Of a stretch of DNA of 64,000 nt, positions 33,918 through 42,952 are shown piece after piece. Numbering within the stretch: position 1 is the stretch's first letter; every line of letters begins with the position of its first letter. Position numbers and translations under genes: made by a program. The notes below the pieces were generated by a model. That model saw only the letters and a program-made list of their open reading frames with translations. It did not search any database and had not been told where the DNA came from. Origin of the DNA: Actinomadura alba (lineage in GTDB: Bacteria > Actinomycetota > Actinomycetes > Streptosporangiales > Streptosporangiaceae); assembly GCF_014323705.1 (NCBI RefSeq), contig NZ_JABVEC010000017.1:1-64000 (forward strand). Reading direction: 5' to 3'.

Positions 33918-35990
33918 TCAGTCGTCCACCCGGGTTCCCCTGACCTCGAGGTCACGGAGCCTTCCGATGTTGTCGAACGACCCGAAGCCGACCCGGCCGG
34001 ACGTGAACGTGGTGTCAACGGCCGTCATCAGGGGGGTCTTCGAGTCATCGACGTACACCGCGATCTCTCCCGTGTCGGCGCAGTGCACCACACGGACGTC
34101 ATGCCACTCGGTGTCGGTGATGGCCGGTACGGCACCCCGCGATTGGACGGCGTCCCACTGGTCCTCGATCCGCACCCGGTCGGCGTTGTCGACGACGAAG
34201 ATCCCGTTGTGCGGGTAGATCGTGTTGTCCGTCGACAAATGGGCGTAGTAGAACTGCGTGTCGGACCGGTACCCGAACACGATGATCACATCGCGGTTGG
34301 TGATCTCGACCGGGGTGTCGATCCGGACCTTGGCGTCGATCCGGGCCGAGCCGAACTCCGGTCCCGCCGTCAGCACCGCGTACTCGAAGGGACGACGGGG
34401 GCCGGGACGTGCCGCTCCGGGCTCGGTCATGATCACTTGGTCGCCTGAGAACCGCCACTTCGACGGGGTCACCGGGGCCCAGTTCCTCTCGCCCGCCGTG
34501 TTCGACACCCGGGTGCGGCCGACGTCGCAGCCCGCGAAGCGGCGCGTGCCCGTGACCTTCCAGATCTTGCCGTTCGCCTTCGAGATCAGGTAGAGCTCAC
34601 CGGCCCGGTCCCGGCCGAAGCGGAGGTCGATCCGCTGGTCGCCGGCCAGGTCCCGCATCGTCACCCGCTCGCCCGTCTTGTCGAAGAGCATGAGCTGGTG
34701 GATCGGGGCACGCTCCCGGCCGCGACGCATCTCGCGCTCGTTCGTGTAGAAGACGCGGCCGTTGACCAGGTCGCCGAAGATGTACTTGCCGTACAGCTCG
34801 GGCAGCTCGCGGCCGCGGTAGACGTAGCCGCCGGAGATCGCGCGTCCGACATCACCCGAGCAGGACCAGTCGGGCGGCGGGTCGTGGTCGTAGGCGGCCA
34901 CCGGGTAGTCATAGCCGTACTTCGCGTCGTCCGCGGGCAGTGAGTGAAGGTAGCAGCGGTCGGTCTTGTCGAAGACGAACGCCCCCTCCCGTTCCGGCCA
35001 GCCGAGATTGTCGCCGGCCCGCAGGTCGTAGACGGCCTCGATGGCGTGCTCGCCGATGTGCCCGAGGAACATCCGGTGCTCGCCGCCGGTGTCCCAGCTG
35101 AACCGGTGCGGGTCGCGCATGCCGTACGCGTAGATCTCGCCGATGGCGCCCGGCTTGCCGACCAGCGGGTTCGTGGCCGGGATCCCGTACTTTCCGTTGG
35201 CGCTGTTCGTGCCGCGCGGGTCGATCCGGAGGATCTTGCCCTGCGGGATCGCGAGGTCCAGCGGATCGTCGTTGCCCGCGGCCGCGCCTCGGCCACCGTC
35301 ACCCGCCGCGATGTAGAGCAGCCCGTACTCCTGGTCGCCGGGCTCGGCGTTCGGGTTGAAGCCGATCTCCTGGATGCCGTGGACCTGGCCGCCGAACCCG
35401 AGGCGGAGGATCTCGCGGCGGGTTCCCTGGAAGGTGCCCGCCGACGGGTCGTCGGCCGTCCACTCGGTCACGACACCGTGGTAGACGGTGTTCGGCTGGG
35501 GCGTCAGGTCGGGGGTCTCGGTCGTGCTCGACGCCAGTTCAGTGTGGACGGTGTAGAACCTGCCGGACCGCTTGAAATCGGGGGCAAAGGCCACGATGCC
35601 GAATCCCTGGCCGAGGCCGCGGCCGGAGAAGAACTGCGGGGCGAAGGTCGCGCCGACGTCGAGGTACACGTGCGGCTGCCCATGCTCGACCAGGTACATC
35701 TTGCCGTTGAGGTCGGGTACGTACATGCGCCCCGAACCGTCCGGCACCTCGCCGATGAAGTTGATCCGGGCCTGCCGCATCAGCCTCGGGTCGACCGGTG
35801 GCGGAATCGGTTCGGACTTCGGGAACGACGCGTACTCTTCGACGACCAGCCCGAGGCCCGACGTGATCGGGCGTTCCGGGATCGGATCGGTGATCGGCTG
35901 GTCATCGGCCTGCGCGGGGGTCGGCGGCACCGCCAACAGGGCCGCGAGAAGAGCCGCGATCGTCAGCAGACACCATCTGAGCTTGATCAT
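33918..35990 (-). CDS. secreted PQQ-type sugar dehydrogenase with C-terminal lectin-like domain
   Basis: 690-residue exported protein. A signal peptide (residues 1-28) precedes a six-bladed glucose/sorbosone dehydrogenase propeller (about 45-480): GGQVHGIQEIGFNPNAEPGD, LLYIAAGDGGRG, GKILRIDP, YGMRDPHRFSWD, GDNLGWPEREG and SGGYVYRGRELPELYGKYIFGD-type strands. Residues about 490-690 form a concanavalin-like jelly roll (FEYAVLTAGPEFG, DTEWHDVRVVHC, GRVGFGSFDN). It would oxidise an aldose outside the cell if PQQ is supplied; no PQQ synthesis genes occur here. A LacI-type operator lies just upstream of the gene. Confidence 0.87.
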   Translation of the reverse strand: MIKLRWCLLTIAALLAALLAVPPTPAQADDQPITDPIPERPITSGLGLVVEEYASFPKSEPIPPPVDPRLMRQARINFIGEVPDGSGRMYVPDLNGKMYLVEHGQPHVYLDVGATFAPQFFSGRGLGQGFGIVAFAPDFKRSGRFYTVHTELASSTTETPDLTPQPNTVYHGVVTEWTADDPSAGTFQGTRREILRLGFGGQVHGIQEIGFNPNAEPGDQEYGLLYIAAGDGGRGAAAGNDDPLDLAIPQGKILRIDPRGTNSANGKYGIPATNPLVGKPGAIGEIYAYGMRDPHRFSWDTGGEHRMFLGHIGEHAIEAVYDLRAGDNLGWPEREGAFVFDKTDRCYLHSLPADDAKYGYDYPVAAYDHDPPPDWSCSGDVGRAISGGYVYRGRELPELYGKYIFGDLVNGRVFYTNEREMRRGRERAPIHQLMLFDKTGERVTMRDLAGDQRIDLRFGRDRAGELYLISKANGKIWKVTGTRRFAGCDVGRTRVSNTAGERNWAPVTPSKWRFSGDQVIMTEPGAARPGPRRPFEYAVLTAGPEFGSARIDAKVRIDTPVEITNRDVIIVFGYRSDTQFYYAHLSTDNTIYPHNGIFVVDNADRVRIEDQWDAVQSRGAVPAITDTEWHDVRVVHCADTGEIAVYVDDSKTPLMTAVDTTFTSGRVGFGSFDNIGRLRDLEVRGTRVDD

Positions 35991-36014
35991 CCTGCCACCC
36001 AGGTCAGTTGATCG

Positions 36015-36026
36015 GAAAGCGCTTTC
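36015..36026. promoter_or_regulatory. LacI-type operator palindrome
   Basis: GAAAGCGCTTTC is a perfect 12-bp palindrome with the central CG of LacI/GalR-family operators (extended GGAAAGCGCTTTCT). It lies 25 bases upstream of the sugar dehydrogenase start, where it would block transcription. A second half-like element (aaccgcttccc) follows at 36030-36040. Its regulator may be encoded elsewhere. Confidence 0.72.
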
Positions 36027-36143
36027 TGTAACCGCTTCCCGAAGGTAGATCAGCCTCGAAGTGGCGTCAAGCAGGAAATTCAGGAGGCACGACCCGCGTT
36101 CCGCACTCCCGCCGGTCCCCCGCCGTTGATCACGCCGGGTGTC

Positions 36144-36899
36144 TCAACCCCGGCCGATGAAGGGCATTTTCGTGGCGGTGATGGTCATGAACTGGACGTT
36201 CGCCTCCAGCGGCAGGCCGGCCATGTAAAGCACCGCCCGCGCGACGTGCTCGGCGTCGAAGGTCGGTTCGGGCAGCACGCTTCCGTCGGCCTGAACGGCT
36301 CCGCGCGCTATGCCCGCGGTCATCTCGGTGGCGGCGTTGCCGATGTCGATCTGGCCGCAGGCGATGTCGTACGCGCGGCCGTCGAGTGAGATCGACTTCG
36401 TCAGGCCGGTCATCGCGTGCTTGGTCGCGGTGTAGGCCACGCTGTTCGGGCGGGGCACGTGCGCGGAGATCGAGCCGTTGTTGATGATCCGGCCGCCGCG
36501 CGGGCTCTGGGCCTTCATCATCCGTACGGCCTGCTGCGCGCAGAGCAGCGCGCCGGTGAGGTTGGTGGCCACGGCGCGTTGCCAGTCGTCGTGGGAGATC
36601 TCGTCGACCGAAGCGGCGGGGCCGAACACGCCGGCGTTGTTGACGAGCAGGTCGAGGCGTCCCCATTCCGATCGGACCGCGTCGAACAGCGCGGCCACGG
36701 ATTCGGGCACGCCCACGTCGGTCGGCACCGGCAGCGCCGACGCGCCGGCCGGCCCGGCCTCGGCTGCGGTCTCCTGCAACGCACGCAGCCGTCGCCCCGC
36801 CAGCGCGACCCGGTACCCGGCCTCGAGCAGCGCTCGGGCGATGTGGCGGCCGAGCCCAGAGCCGGCGCCGGTGACCACCGCGACACGACCTGTGGTCAT
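36144..36899 (-). CDS. short-chain dehydrogenase/reductase (SDR)
   Basis: 251-residue NAD(P)-dependent oxidoreductase. Classical SDR signatures are [12 protein letters not shown] (cofactor), NNAG, the Ser in [10 protein letters not shown] and the Tyr/Lys pair YTATK. The NGSIS form with a preceding IINN is typical of one actinobacterial subgroup. An ATG at 36899 has GGAG six bases upstream, while an adjacent ATG at 36905 abuts the ribosome site. It is convergent in direction with nothing; the sugar dehydrogenase promoter lies 120 bp beyond its stop. Substrate unknown. Confidence 0.92.
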   Translation of the reverse strand: MTTGRVAVVTGAGSGLGRHIARALLEAGYRVALAGRRLRALQETAAEAGPAGASALPVPTDVGVPESVAALFDAVRSEWGRLDLLVNNAGVFGPAASVDEISHDDWQRAVATNLTGALLCAQQAVRMMKAQSPRGGRIINNGSISAHVPRPNSVAYTATKHAMTGLTKSISLDGRAYDIACGQIDIGNAATEMTAGIARGAVQADGSVLPEPTFDAEHVARAVLYMAGLPLEANVQFMTITATKMPFIGRG

Positions 36900-36922
36900 C
36901 GTCATCTCCTCGTCGTCGTAGT

Positions 36923-36961
36923 CATGATCGTGGTCGTGATCGTGATCGTGATCGTGATCGT
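36923..36961. repeat. 6-bp microsatellite (gtgatc)n
   Basis: Four exact gtgatc units (36936-36959) follow degenerate ones, about 35 bases upstream of the SDR start. Length variation here could alter SDR promoter spacing. Confidence 0.9.
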
Positions 36962-37062
36962 CAGGGAACCCTACGTGCGCGGCCGGCGCGGAAACGGGTC
37001 CCGCGATCACCCGGTTATCAACCATCCAGCAACGAACCCAAACGATGCATGCATTTTCGACA

Positions 37063-37088
37063 GGTCGCTCTCTAGCGGGGAAGCGACC
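37063..37088 (+). promoter_or_regulatory. hairpin in the M6 protease upstream region
   Basis: GGTCGCT and AGCGACC enclose a 12-base loop (ctctagcgggga). The spacer of 354 bp between SDR and protease genes otherwise holds the microsatellite and a long region (37090-37253) without recognisable signals. It may be a leader structure or an upstream terminator. It does not match any riboswitch consensus I know. Confidence 0.4.
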
Positions 37089-37253
37089 CCACAAGAGATC
37101 ATCTACTCCCGGAACCGCTTGGAACGACCCCTTCGACACCTTCGACGACGACCCCGGCCGGTGCCGACAGCGCGGCGGCGCGACTGGCTCCTCGCTCCTG
37201 CCGCCACAGGACGAGGCGGTACGACCCTGATCCACGGAAGAAGGACCCCTCCC

Positions 37254-39371
37254 ATGGGTAATCCCGTCAAGTTCGCCGGCGCGCGCCTGAGGCGCGCCGC
37301 GGGCATGTTGAGCGTACGGAAGGCATGGTGGGCGATCCCCGCCACCGCCGTACTGGTGCTGTCGACGACGGCCACCGCCGCGAGCGCGGCTCCGGCGAAG
37401 CCACCGGAGCCCACCGAGAACCCCTGGCAGATGCGGCACTGGCCGCGTACCCAGCCCTGGCAGCAGGGCCAGGCGATGCGCACGTTCGCCGCGACCGCGC
37501 CCACGCCGATCGATCCGCAGAACTACGAGCTGCCGGACACGATGACGTGGGACGACTACAAGGCCGTGCCGGAGACGTCGTGGAACGACCCGGCGCGGAA
37601 GGGTTCGATCAAGAACTTCAAGGGCGCGCTGGTCACCGTCGACTACTCGAACGAGCCGTTCATCGTGACGCAGCCCGAGAACTCCACGATCTACGGCAAC
37701 CCGTCGGCCATCGGCGACGTCCCCCGCGACGAGGTGCCGAAGTTCTATCAGGACTTCCTCAACACCCCGAACGAGCTCAACCGCGGCCACACTCTGCACG
37801 AGTACTGGATGGAGGACTCCGGCGGTCGCTACGGCGTCGACCTGACCGCGTTCGGCGCCTATCGCATGCCGGCCAAGAGCCACGAGTACGGCATCGAGGC
37901 GCAAATGCAGGGCGGCCAGGGCTGCCCGGCGGGCGACACCTGCAACCGCAACTTCCGCACCGACGCCCGGGCGGCGTGGCTCGCCGACGTCGGGGAGGAG
38001 GTCGCGGCGCAGTACGACTTCGTGTTCTTCCTCAGCGCCGGCCAGGACGAGTCGTCCACCTGGCAGGAGTTCGGGGAGATGAAGTTCGACACCCCGCAGG
38101 ACGTCACCGACGAGTGGGGACCGCCGGACTCGGCGCTGACCAACTGGAACCGCACCCGCTACGTGCCCTGGACCTCGTGGCGGTCCTCGGCCACCATCTG
38201 GCCGAACGCCAGCGCCGGCAGCTCGATCCAGGCGGAGAGCAGCGGGATGAGCGTCTACGCCCACGAGTTCAGCCACATCCTCGGGATCGGCGACAACTAC
38301 AACAACCCGTACTCGGTGCCGGCCCGGCGCGACTACTCCGGGCCGTGGGAGATGCTGAGCCGCGGTACGTTCAACGGCCCCGGCGGCCCGCACAGCCGGT
38401 GGATCGTGCCGGGCACCGCCGGCAGTTCGATGGGCGCCCAGCACATGCTCCGCAACAAGATGAAGCTGGGCATCGTCGATCCGGCGAACGTCCTCAGCCT
38501 GTCCCGTGACGCGCTGAGCGGCTCGGGCGTCGTGGTCGCCAAGGTCAAGGCCCGCACCGCGCAGCCCGGCAAGGGCGAGCTGGCCGGGGTCAACCTGACC
38601 ATGGGCGAGGACAAGAGCCCGAAATGTGACACGTCGGCCGATCCGATGTGCGACGGCGGCGGCTACGACAACTACACCGTCGAGGTCGTCGACCGGATGG
38701 GCTTCGACTCCTTCACCCCGGACAGCGGCGTGCTGCTGGCCAAGACGAAGAATCGCGACTCGGCCCCGTTCATCTGGACCATCGACGCCCACCCCGAGGA
38801 CATCGACAAGGTCGACTTCGTCAAGCCGAACGGCACTCCGCAGAAGATGACGATCGGTGACTACCGGCAGCTCTCCGACGCGCTGTTCCACGTCGGCGCC
38901 GACTCCGGCAGCCAGTACGAGTACGTGGACGAGGCCAACCGGCTGCACTTCTACGTACTCGACCTCAAGCGCGACAAGACGGGGATCCTCTCGTACACGG
39001 TCGCGATCCGGTCGCTGGACGGCGCCGGCACGCAACGTCGGGGCGTGCGGCTGCTGCCGGGCGTCGGCGTGGCCGCGCCCCAGCAGGGCTGGGCGAAGTG
39101 CACGCTGCCGCTGCGCAACACCGGTACGGCCGGTACCGCGCCGTACAGCGACAGCGACGTCTACCGGCTGACGGCCAGCTCGTCGGGCCAGGGCTGGTCG
39201 GCGTGGCTGCCGAACGATCTCGCCACGGCGAAGGCCGGGCAGCAGGCGAGCGTGCAGGTGTACGCCAAGCGCGACTCGGGCGGCGCGAAGGTCGGCAAGG
39301 TCACGCTGACCGCCACCTCCGAGAGCGACCCGACCAAGAAGTCGACGGCGAACTGCACGGTCATCGGCTGA
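37254..39371 (+). CDS. secreted M6-type metalloprotease
   Basis: 705-residue exported protein. A long N-terminus with [24 protein letters not shown] forms the signal peptide, cleaved near ASAAPA (about residue 45). The zinc site [11 protein letters not shown] (HExxH plus a following Asp) near residue 340 and [13 protein letters not shown] before it fit the M6/immune-inhibitor-A-like family. The C-terminal 130 residues ([20 protein letters not shown], then a CTLPLRN to NCTVIG beta domain) resemble an immunoglobulin-like secretion or binding module. GAAGAAGGA precedes the ATG. A probable propeptide covers residues 46-90. Confidence 0.88.
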   Translation: MGNPVKFAGARLRRAAGMLSVRKAWWAIPATAVLVLSTTATAASAAPAKPPEPTENPWQMRHWPRTQPWQQGQAMRTFAATAPTPIDPQNYELPDTMTWDDYKAVPETSWNDPARKGSIKNFKGALVTVDYSNEPFIVTQPENSTIYGNPSAIGDVPRDEVPKFYQDFLNTPNELNRGHTLHEYWMEDSGGRYGVDLTAFGAYRMPAKSHEYGIEAQMQGGQGCPAGDTCNRNFRTDARAAWLADVGEEVAAQYDFVFFLSAGQDESSTWQEFGEMKFDTPQDVTDEWGPPDSALTNWNRTRYVPWTSWRSSATIWPNASAGSSIQAESSGMSVYAHEFSHILGIGDNYNNPYSVPARRDYSGPWEMLSRGTFNGPGGPHSRWIVPGTAGSSMGAQHMLRNKMKLGIVDPANVLSLSRDALSGSGVVVAKVKARTAQPGKGELAGVNLTMGEDKSPKCDTSADPMCDGGGYDNYTVEVVDRMGFDSFTPDSGVLLAKTKNRDSAPFIWTIDAHPEDIDKVDFVKPNGTPQKMTIGDYRQLSDALFHVGADSGSQYEYVDEANRLHFYVLDLKRDKTGILSYTVAIRSLDGAGTQRRGVRLLPGVGVAAPQQGWAKCTLPLRNTGTAGTAPYSDSDVYRLTASSSGQGWSAWLPNDLATAKAGQQASVQVYAKRDSGGAKVGKVTLTATSESDPTKKSTANCTVIG

Positions 39372-39383
39372 CCCACTAGATCC

Positions 39384-39423
39384 GTGATCTCGCGACCGGC
39401 GGCGCCGCCGGTCGCGAGATCAC
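39384..39423. terminator. 40-bp perfect palindrome, bidirectional terminator
   Basis: A 20-bp stem without mismatch (GTGATCTCGCGACCGGCGGC and its complement) lies exactly between the convergent protease and MarR genes. As a transcript it forms a very stable hairpin in both directions. Confidence 0.9.
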
Positions 39424-39428
39424 CTTCT

Positions 39429-39848
39429 TCAATGGGGCAGCGCGGCGACGAAGCGGGTGAGCAGCCGGGCGAACTCGGCCCGCTCGGCATCGGTCCAGCC
39501 GGTCATCGCCTCGGCGAACACCTCGCGGCGGGTGCCGTGCGCCCGTTCGACGGCGGCCCGTCCCGCGTCGGTCATGAGCAGCACCGAACGCCGCCCGTCG
39601 GCCTGGTCGGCCGCGCGCCTGACCAGGCCGGCCGCGACGGCGGCGGCGACCAGCCTGCTCGCCCTCGGCTGGTCGACGCCCAGCGCCTGTGCGACCGACG
39701 ACACCGTCACGGGTGACCCGCTCGCCTCGATCACATCGAGCACGTCGAAGCCCTGGCCGGACAGACCGTGCAGCCGGGCGAGCGCCCGCCGGCTCTGCCT
39801 GCGCCGGACCGCGACCATGGCCCGTTCGATCGCCTCGACGTCGTTCAT
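39429..39848 (-). CDS. MarR-family transcriptional regulator
   Basis: 139-residue winged-helix regulator. The DNA-binding region has PVTVSSVAQALGVDQPRASRL (recognition helix) and the wing VRRAADQADGRRSVLLMT. Flanking helices make the dimer. The ATG at 39848 is chosen, although further ATGs occur at 39856 and 39863; ribosome sites are weak for all. It is divergent from a second winged-helix gene, and both starts flank a shared palindrome. It probably represses its neighbour and itself; the ligand is unknown. Confidence 0.88.
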   Translation of the reverse strand: MNDVEAIERAMVAVRRRQSRRALARLHGLSGQGFDVLDVIEASGSPVTVSSVAQALGVDQPRASRLVAAAVAAGLVRRAADQADGRRSVLLMTDAGRAAVERAHGTRREVFAEAMTGWTDAERAEFARLLTRFVAALPH

Positions 39849-39858
39849 GCGCTCATGG

Positions 39859-39878
39859 TACATGTCTAAGAACATGTA
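39859..39878. promoter_or_regulatory. MarR operator palindrome
   Basis: TACATGT and ACATGTA are separated by six bases (ctaaga) in the 55-bp spacer between the two divergent regulator genes. Position and symmetry fit a MarR dimer site covering both promoters. The longer in-frame MarR starts would fall inside it, which supports the shorter start. Confidence 0.7.
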
Positions 39879-39903
39879 TTTGTCAGAGCGCAAGGAGATG
39901 TAC

Positions 39904-40317
39904 ATGCGACGACCGATCGGGTACTGGTGCAAGCGGCTGGATCGGCTCATCGAGGAGGCCTTCGACCGGGCGTTCGGTGCGGCGGGCGTGTCGCGCCGCC
40001 AGTGGCAGACGCTCAACGTGCTCGGCCACGGCCCCGCCGGTGACGATGCCCTCGCTGAGGCCCTGCGGCCGTTCTGGGACGGCGGCGACGTGCCGATGAC
40101 CGGCGTCATCGCCGACCTGCGCGGCAGGGGCTGGATCGAGCGGGACCCGGCCGGGCGCCACGGCCTCACCCCGGGCGGCCGGGCCGCTCACGCGAGGATC
40201 GCCGAGGCCGTCGCCGGGATCCGGGCGACGGTCGCCCAGGGCGTGACCGACGAGGAGTACCGCGTCACCATGGACGTGCTGCGGCGGATGACCGAGAACC
40301 TGGAGCACGTCTGCTAA
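39904..40317 (+). CDS. MarR-like winged-helix protein
   Basis: 137-residue protein with YWCKRLDRLIEEAFDRAFG, SRRQWQTLNVLG and IADLRGRGWIERDPAGRHGLTP, the MarR-like wHTH with its wing. AGGAG lies six bases before the ATG at 39904; the ATG at 39898 adjoins it. It is likely the target of the divergent MarR gene and itself a regulator. Such proteins are often encoded next to the oxidoreductase they control; here an aldo/keto reductase follows. Confidence 0.82.
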   Translation: MRRPIGYWCKRLDRLIEEAFDRAFGAAGVSRRQWQTLNVLGHGPAGDDALAEALRPFWDGGDVPMTGVIADLRGRGWIERDPAGRHGLTPGGRAAHARIAEAVAGIRATVAQGVTDEEYRVTMDVLRRMTENLEHVC

Positions 40318-40434
40318 GCGACCTCGGCAACGAGCGTCCGGCCGGCGACCGAGCCACGCTGACCGATAGCCGCGGGCACGGGCGGTGTACGCCCGGTGCC
40401 CGCCGGCGAGGCCGTCGGTGGCAGACTCGCACCC

Positions 40435-41472
40435 ATGACCTATGTCGCCGCCGATGACCGCTATGACCGTCTTCCTTACCGCCGTTCCGGACGCAGCGGG
40501 CTCAAGCTGCCGACCGTGTCGCTGGGCCTGTGGCACAACTTCGGGGACGACCGCCCGCTGGACACCCAACGGGCCATCCTGCGGCGAGCGTTCGATCTCG
40601 GCATCACGCACTTCGACCTCGCGAACAACTACGGCCCGCCGTTCGGCTCCGCCGAGACCAACTTCAGCCGGCTGTTCCGCGACGACTTCACGCCCTACCG
40701 CGACGAGCTGATCATCTCGACGAAGGCCGGGTACGACATGTGGCCCGGCCCGTACGGCGAGTGGGGGTCGCGCAAGTACCTGCTCGCCAGCCTGGACCAG
40801 TCGCTGGGCCGGATGGGCCTGGACTACGTCGACATCTTCTACAGCCACCGCTTCGACCCCGACACCCCGCTCGAAGAGACGATGGGCGCGCTCGACACGG
40901 CCGTACGGTCCGGCAAGGCGCTGTACGCGGGCATCTCGTCGTACTCACCCGAGGACACCGCGCGGGCCGCCGCGATCCTGCGCGACCTCGGCACGCCGCT
41001 GCTGATCCACCAGCCGTCGTACTCGATGCTCAACCGCTGGATCGAGGGCGGCCTGCTCGACACGCTCGAACAGGAGGGCGTCGGCTGCATCGCCTTCTCG
41101 CCGCTGGCGCAGGGCATGCTGACCGACAAGTACCTGAACGGCGTCCCGGAGGGCTCACGGGCCAGTCAGGGCAAGTCGCTGTCGCCGGACCTGCTCACCG
41201 ACGAGGCCATCAAGCACGTACGGGCGCTCAACGAGCTCGCCGCTCAGCGCGGCCAGTCACTGGCGCAGATGGCCCTCGCGTGGGCGCTGCGCGACGAGCG
41301 GGTCACCTCGGTGCTGATCGGCGCGAGCAGCGTCGCGCAGCTCGAGAACAGCGTCGCCAGCGTGGACCGGCTCGGCTTCAGCGCCGACGAGCTCGCGGCG
41401 ATCGACCGTGACGCGGTCGAGGCCGGGATCAACATCTGGGCCGCCTCCAGCGAACCGGATGCGCGCGCCTGA
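40435..41472 (+). CDS. aldo/keto reductase (YghZ/L-glyceraldehyde-3-phosphate reductase type)
   Basis: 345-residue NADPH-dependent TIM-barrel reductase. The N-terminus YRRSGRSGLKLPTVSLGLWHNFGDD, in two pieces, and the tetrad Asp/Tyr (FDLANNYGPP), Lys (STKAGYDMWPGPYGEWGS) and His (FYSHRFD) fit the YghZ subgroup, which detoxifies aldehydes such as methylglyoxal. The cofactor loop is SVLIGASSVAQLENSV. It is a single gene, 117 bp after the winged-helix gene. Confidence 0.92.
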   Translation: MTYVAADDRYDRLPYRRSGRSGLKLPTVSLGLWHNFGDDRPLDTQRAILRRAFDLGITHFDLANNYGPPFGSAETNFSRLFRDDFTPYRDELIISTKAGYDMWPGPYGEWGSRKYLLASLDQSLGRMGLDYVDIFYSHRFDPDTPLEETMGALDTAVRSGKALYAGISSYSPEDTARAAAILRDLGTPLLIHQPSYSMLNRWIEGGLLDTLEQEGVGCIAFSPLAQGMLTDKYLNGVPEGSRASQGKSLSPDLLTDEAIKHVRALNELAAQRGQSLAQMALAWALRDERVTSVLIGASSVAQLENSVASVDRLGFSADELAAIDRDAVEAGINIWAASSEPDARA

Positions 41473-41538
41473 CCCGCGTACGGGCCCGTCACGTCACGTG
41501 CCCCCGTTCCTCCGGCCGGAGGACGGGGGTACGTCCGT

Positions 41539-41574
41539 TTCGGCGAGTTCGGCGAGTTCGGCGAGTTCGGCGAG
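41539..41574. repeat. 9-bp tandem repeat, four copies
   Basis: Four exact copies of ttcggcgag lie immediately before the DUF397 stop codon, in the spacer after the aldo/keto reductase gene. Confidence 0.95.
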
Positions 41575-41577
41575 GCG

Positions 41578-41769
41578 TCAAAGCGCCAGGTCACCGGCTT
41601 TGATCCGCGTGAGCAGCCCGCCGAACGCCTCGACCGAGAGCAGCAGGTGCCCGGCCTCCGGGCTCTTGCTGTCACGGACGCCGATGACACCGGAGATCTG
41701 GCCGACCTCGACGCACTCGCCACCGGACGTGTTGCTTCGGCTGCTCTTGCGCCACACCACGCCGTTCAT
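41578..41769 (-). CDS. DUF397 protein
   Basis: 63-residue protein with the family pattern VVWRKSSRSNTSGGECVEV and VRDSKSPEAG. DUF397 proteins are very abundant in filamentous actinomycetes and pair with an XRE/DUF5753 regulator, as here (ATGA overlap with the upstream gene). In the well-studied bldB/abaA-like pairs they influence development or secondary metabolism. Whether this copy works is doubtful because its partner is truncated. Confidence 0.9.
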   Translation of the reverse strand: MNGVVWRKSSRSNTSGGECVEVGQISGVIGVRDSKSPEAGHLLLSVEAFGGLLTRIKAGDLAL

Positions 41770-42158
41770 CGCATGGCCTCCACGGCTCGTCTGATCAGGT
41801 CACGGGACAGGTTCACGGGAAGCGCCTCTTGTCCAATGCGCTCGTACCTTAATAGGAAGGATCGCATCTCTGGGGCGGAGGGTACCAATCGCCCGCCACC
41901 GGGAGCTTCTACATATCCAACGTCACCCGTGTCCACGCTCAGGACCATGAACGCCCCATCCAAACCCGGGTGCGCGCCCGCGGCCTTCGGGACGACGCGA
42001 ATGACGATGTTCGGTGACTCCGAGGCCTCTAGCAGTCGCTTGAGCTGAGCGCGCATCACTTCCGGCCCACCCACGGGAATTTCCAGGAGCCCTTCGAAGA
42101 GCAGGACGAACAGCTGAGGCGGATCGTCGTCGGCATCGCCGCCGCTCTCATCCGCCAC
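41766..42158 (-). pseudogene. truncated DUF5753 regulator (HTH domain lost)
   Basis: 130 residues corresponding to the C-terminal half of a DUF5753 regulator (DDPPQLFVLLFEGLLEIPVGG, then ESPNIVIRVVPKAAGAHPG and GRLVPSAPEMRSFL). Intact members are about 270-290 residues with an N-terminal XRE-type helix-turn-helix. No such domain is encoded upstream; the frame opens at a GTG/ATG just before DESGGDADDDPPQ. The gene is therefore a remnant, although an in-frame start could still yield a peptide. Confidence 0.78.
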
Positions 42159-42263
42159 GCCGACTCACCAGATCAGACGACGTCTAAATAAGGACGGCGG
42201 ATCATGGACATAAAAGAATGTCGGCTATGCCGTCGCCGCCCGCCTTGGCCCCTGGCATCGTCG

Positions 42264-42944
42264 TCAAAGGGGGCGAATCGTACCACCGATCTGGTCCACC
42301 TCTGGCAGCATCTCGCCTCGTCTGGTCCCGATGGTGACCGCACAGGCGACGTCGCCGGGCATCAGGATCCGAAACTGCACGGCATCGATCGATCCCTTGG
42401 AGCTCTCGAGCGTATAGCTCGCCTTGACCGCCGGTCGTCCCCCAATGACGACGTCGTCCGCCTGGACATTCTGCCCGCCGATACGGGCCAGCTGTATTTT
42501 GGTGATATTTCCGAACGCTTCAGCGGGTGCGCCGTCATTGGGCACACAAAGGCCGCTGATATTTTTAGTGAACCCGCTCTCGATACTGTGCGTATCGATG
42601 ATGAACAGCATCTTTTTGCCTTTTAGTTCGGCCGCACCCTTCTCCACGATGGCGACCTCGGAGGGGGTTCCCTGGAACTTTTGTTTGAGCTGTTCAGCCA
42701 CGTTTGCGCTGTTGACATCGATGTCCGTCCAGCCTCTCGGTACTCCGATGGACAGGCCGATGGTCCGGTTGTCGATCCTGTGCCATCCGGTGGGCAGTGT
42801 CGACGAGAGCCGCGATACCGCAGGTGAGGCGCTTACCGATTCCGAGGAAGAGGCACCCTGGGGGTTCGCCGAACAGCTGACGGTCAGAGTCGTTACCACT
42901 ACCAGAAGGCCGGCTACCGCAGGTCGACGCCTCAGGACCAACAC
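42264..42944 (-). CDS. hypothetical lipoprotein
   Basis: 226-residue exported protein. A short signal peptide leads to the lipobox TLTVSC (Cys about 24), followed by a Ser-rich linker. The mature part (WHRIDNRTIGLSIGVPRGWTD) resembles the LpqN/DUF1795-like alpha-beta fold seen in actinobacterial surface lipoproteins, but I cannot assign a function. GTG start at 42944. The base composition is visibly lower in GC than the neighbours. An IS5-type remnant ends nine bases upstream, so its own promoter was probably replaced. Confidence 0.75.
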   Translation of the reverse strand: MLVLRRRPAVAGLLVVVTTLTVSCSANPQGASSSESVSASPAVSRLSSTLPTGWHRIDNRTIGLSIGVPRGWTDIDVNSANVAEQLKQKFQGTPSEVAIVEKGAAELKGKKMLFIIDTHSIESGFTKNISGLCVPNDGAPAEAFGNITKIQLARIGGQNVQADDVVIGGRPAVKASYTLESSKGSIDAVQFRILMPGDVACAVTIGTRRGEMLPEVDQIGGTIRPL

Positions 42945-42952
42945 CCCACTCT

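Noticed and set aside
36144-39035. A long minus-strand frame that would fuse the SDR with about 700 upstream residues
   Set aside because: The upstream part is antisense to the M6 protease gene. The SDR begins at its own ATG with a ribosome site.
42204-42626. Plus-strand frame across the lipoprotein gene
   Set aside because: It is antisense to a gene with a clear lipobox and signal peptide and has no family pattern.
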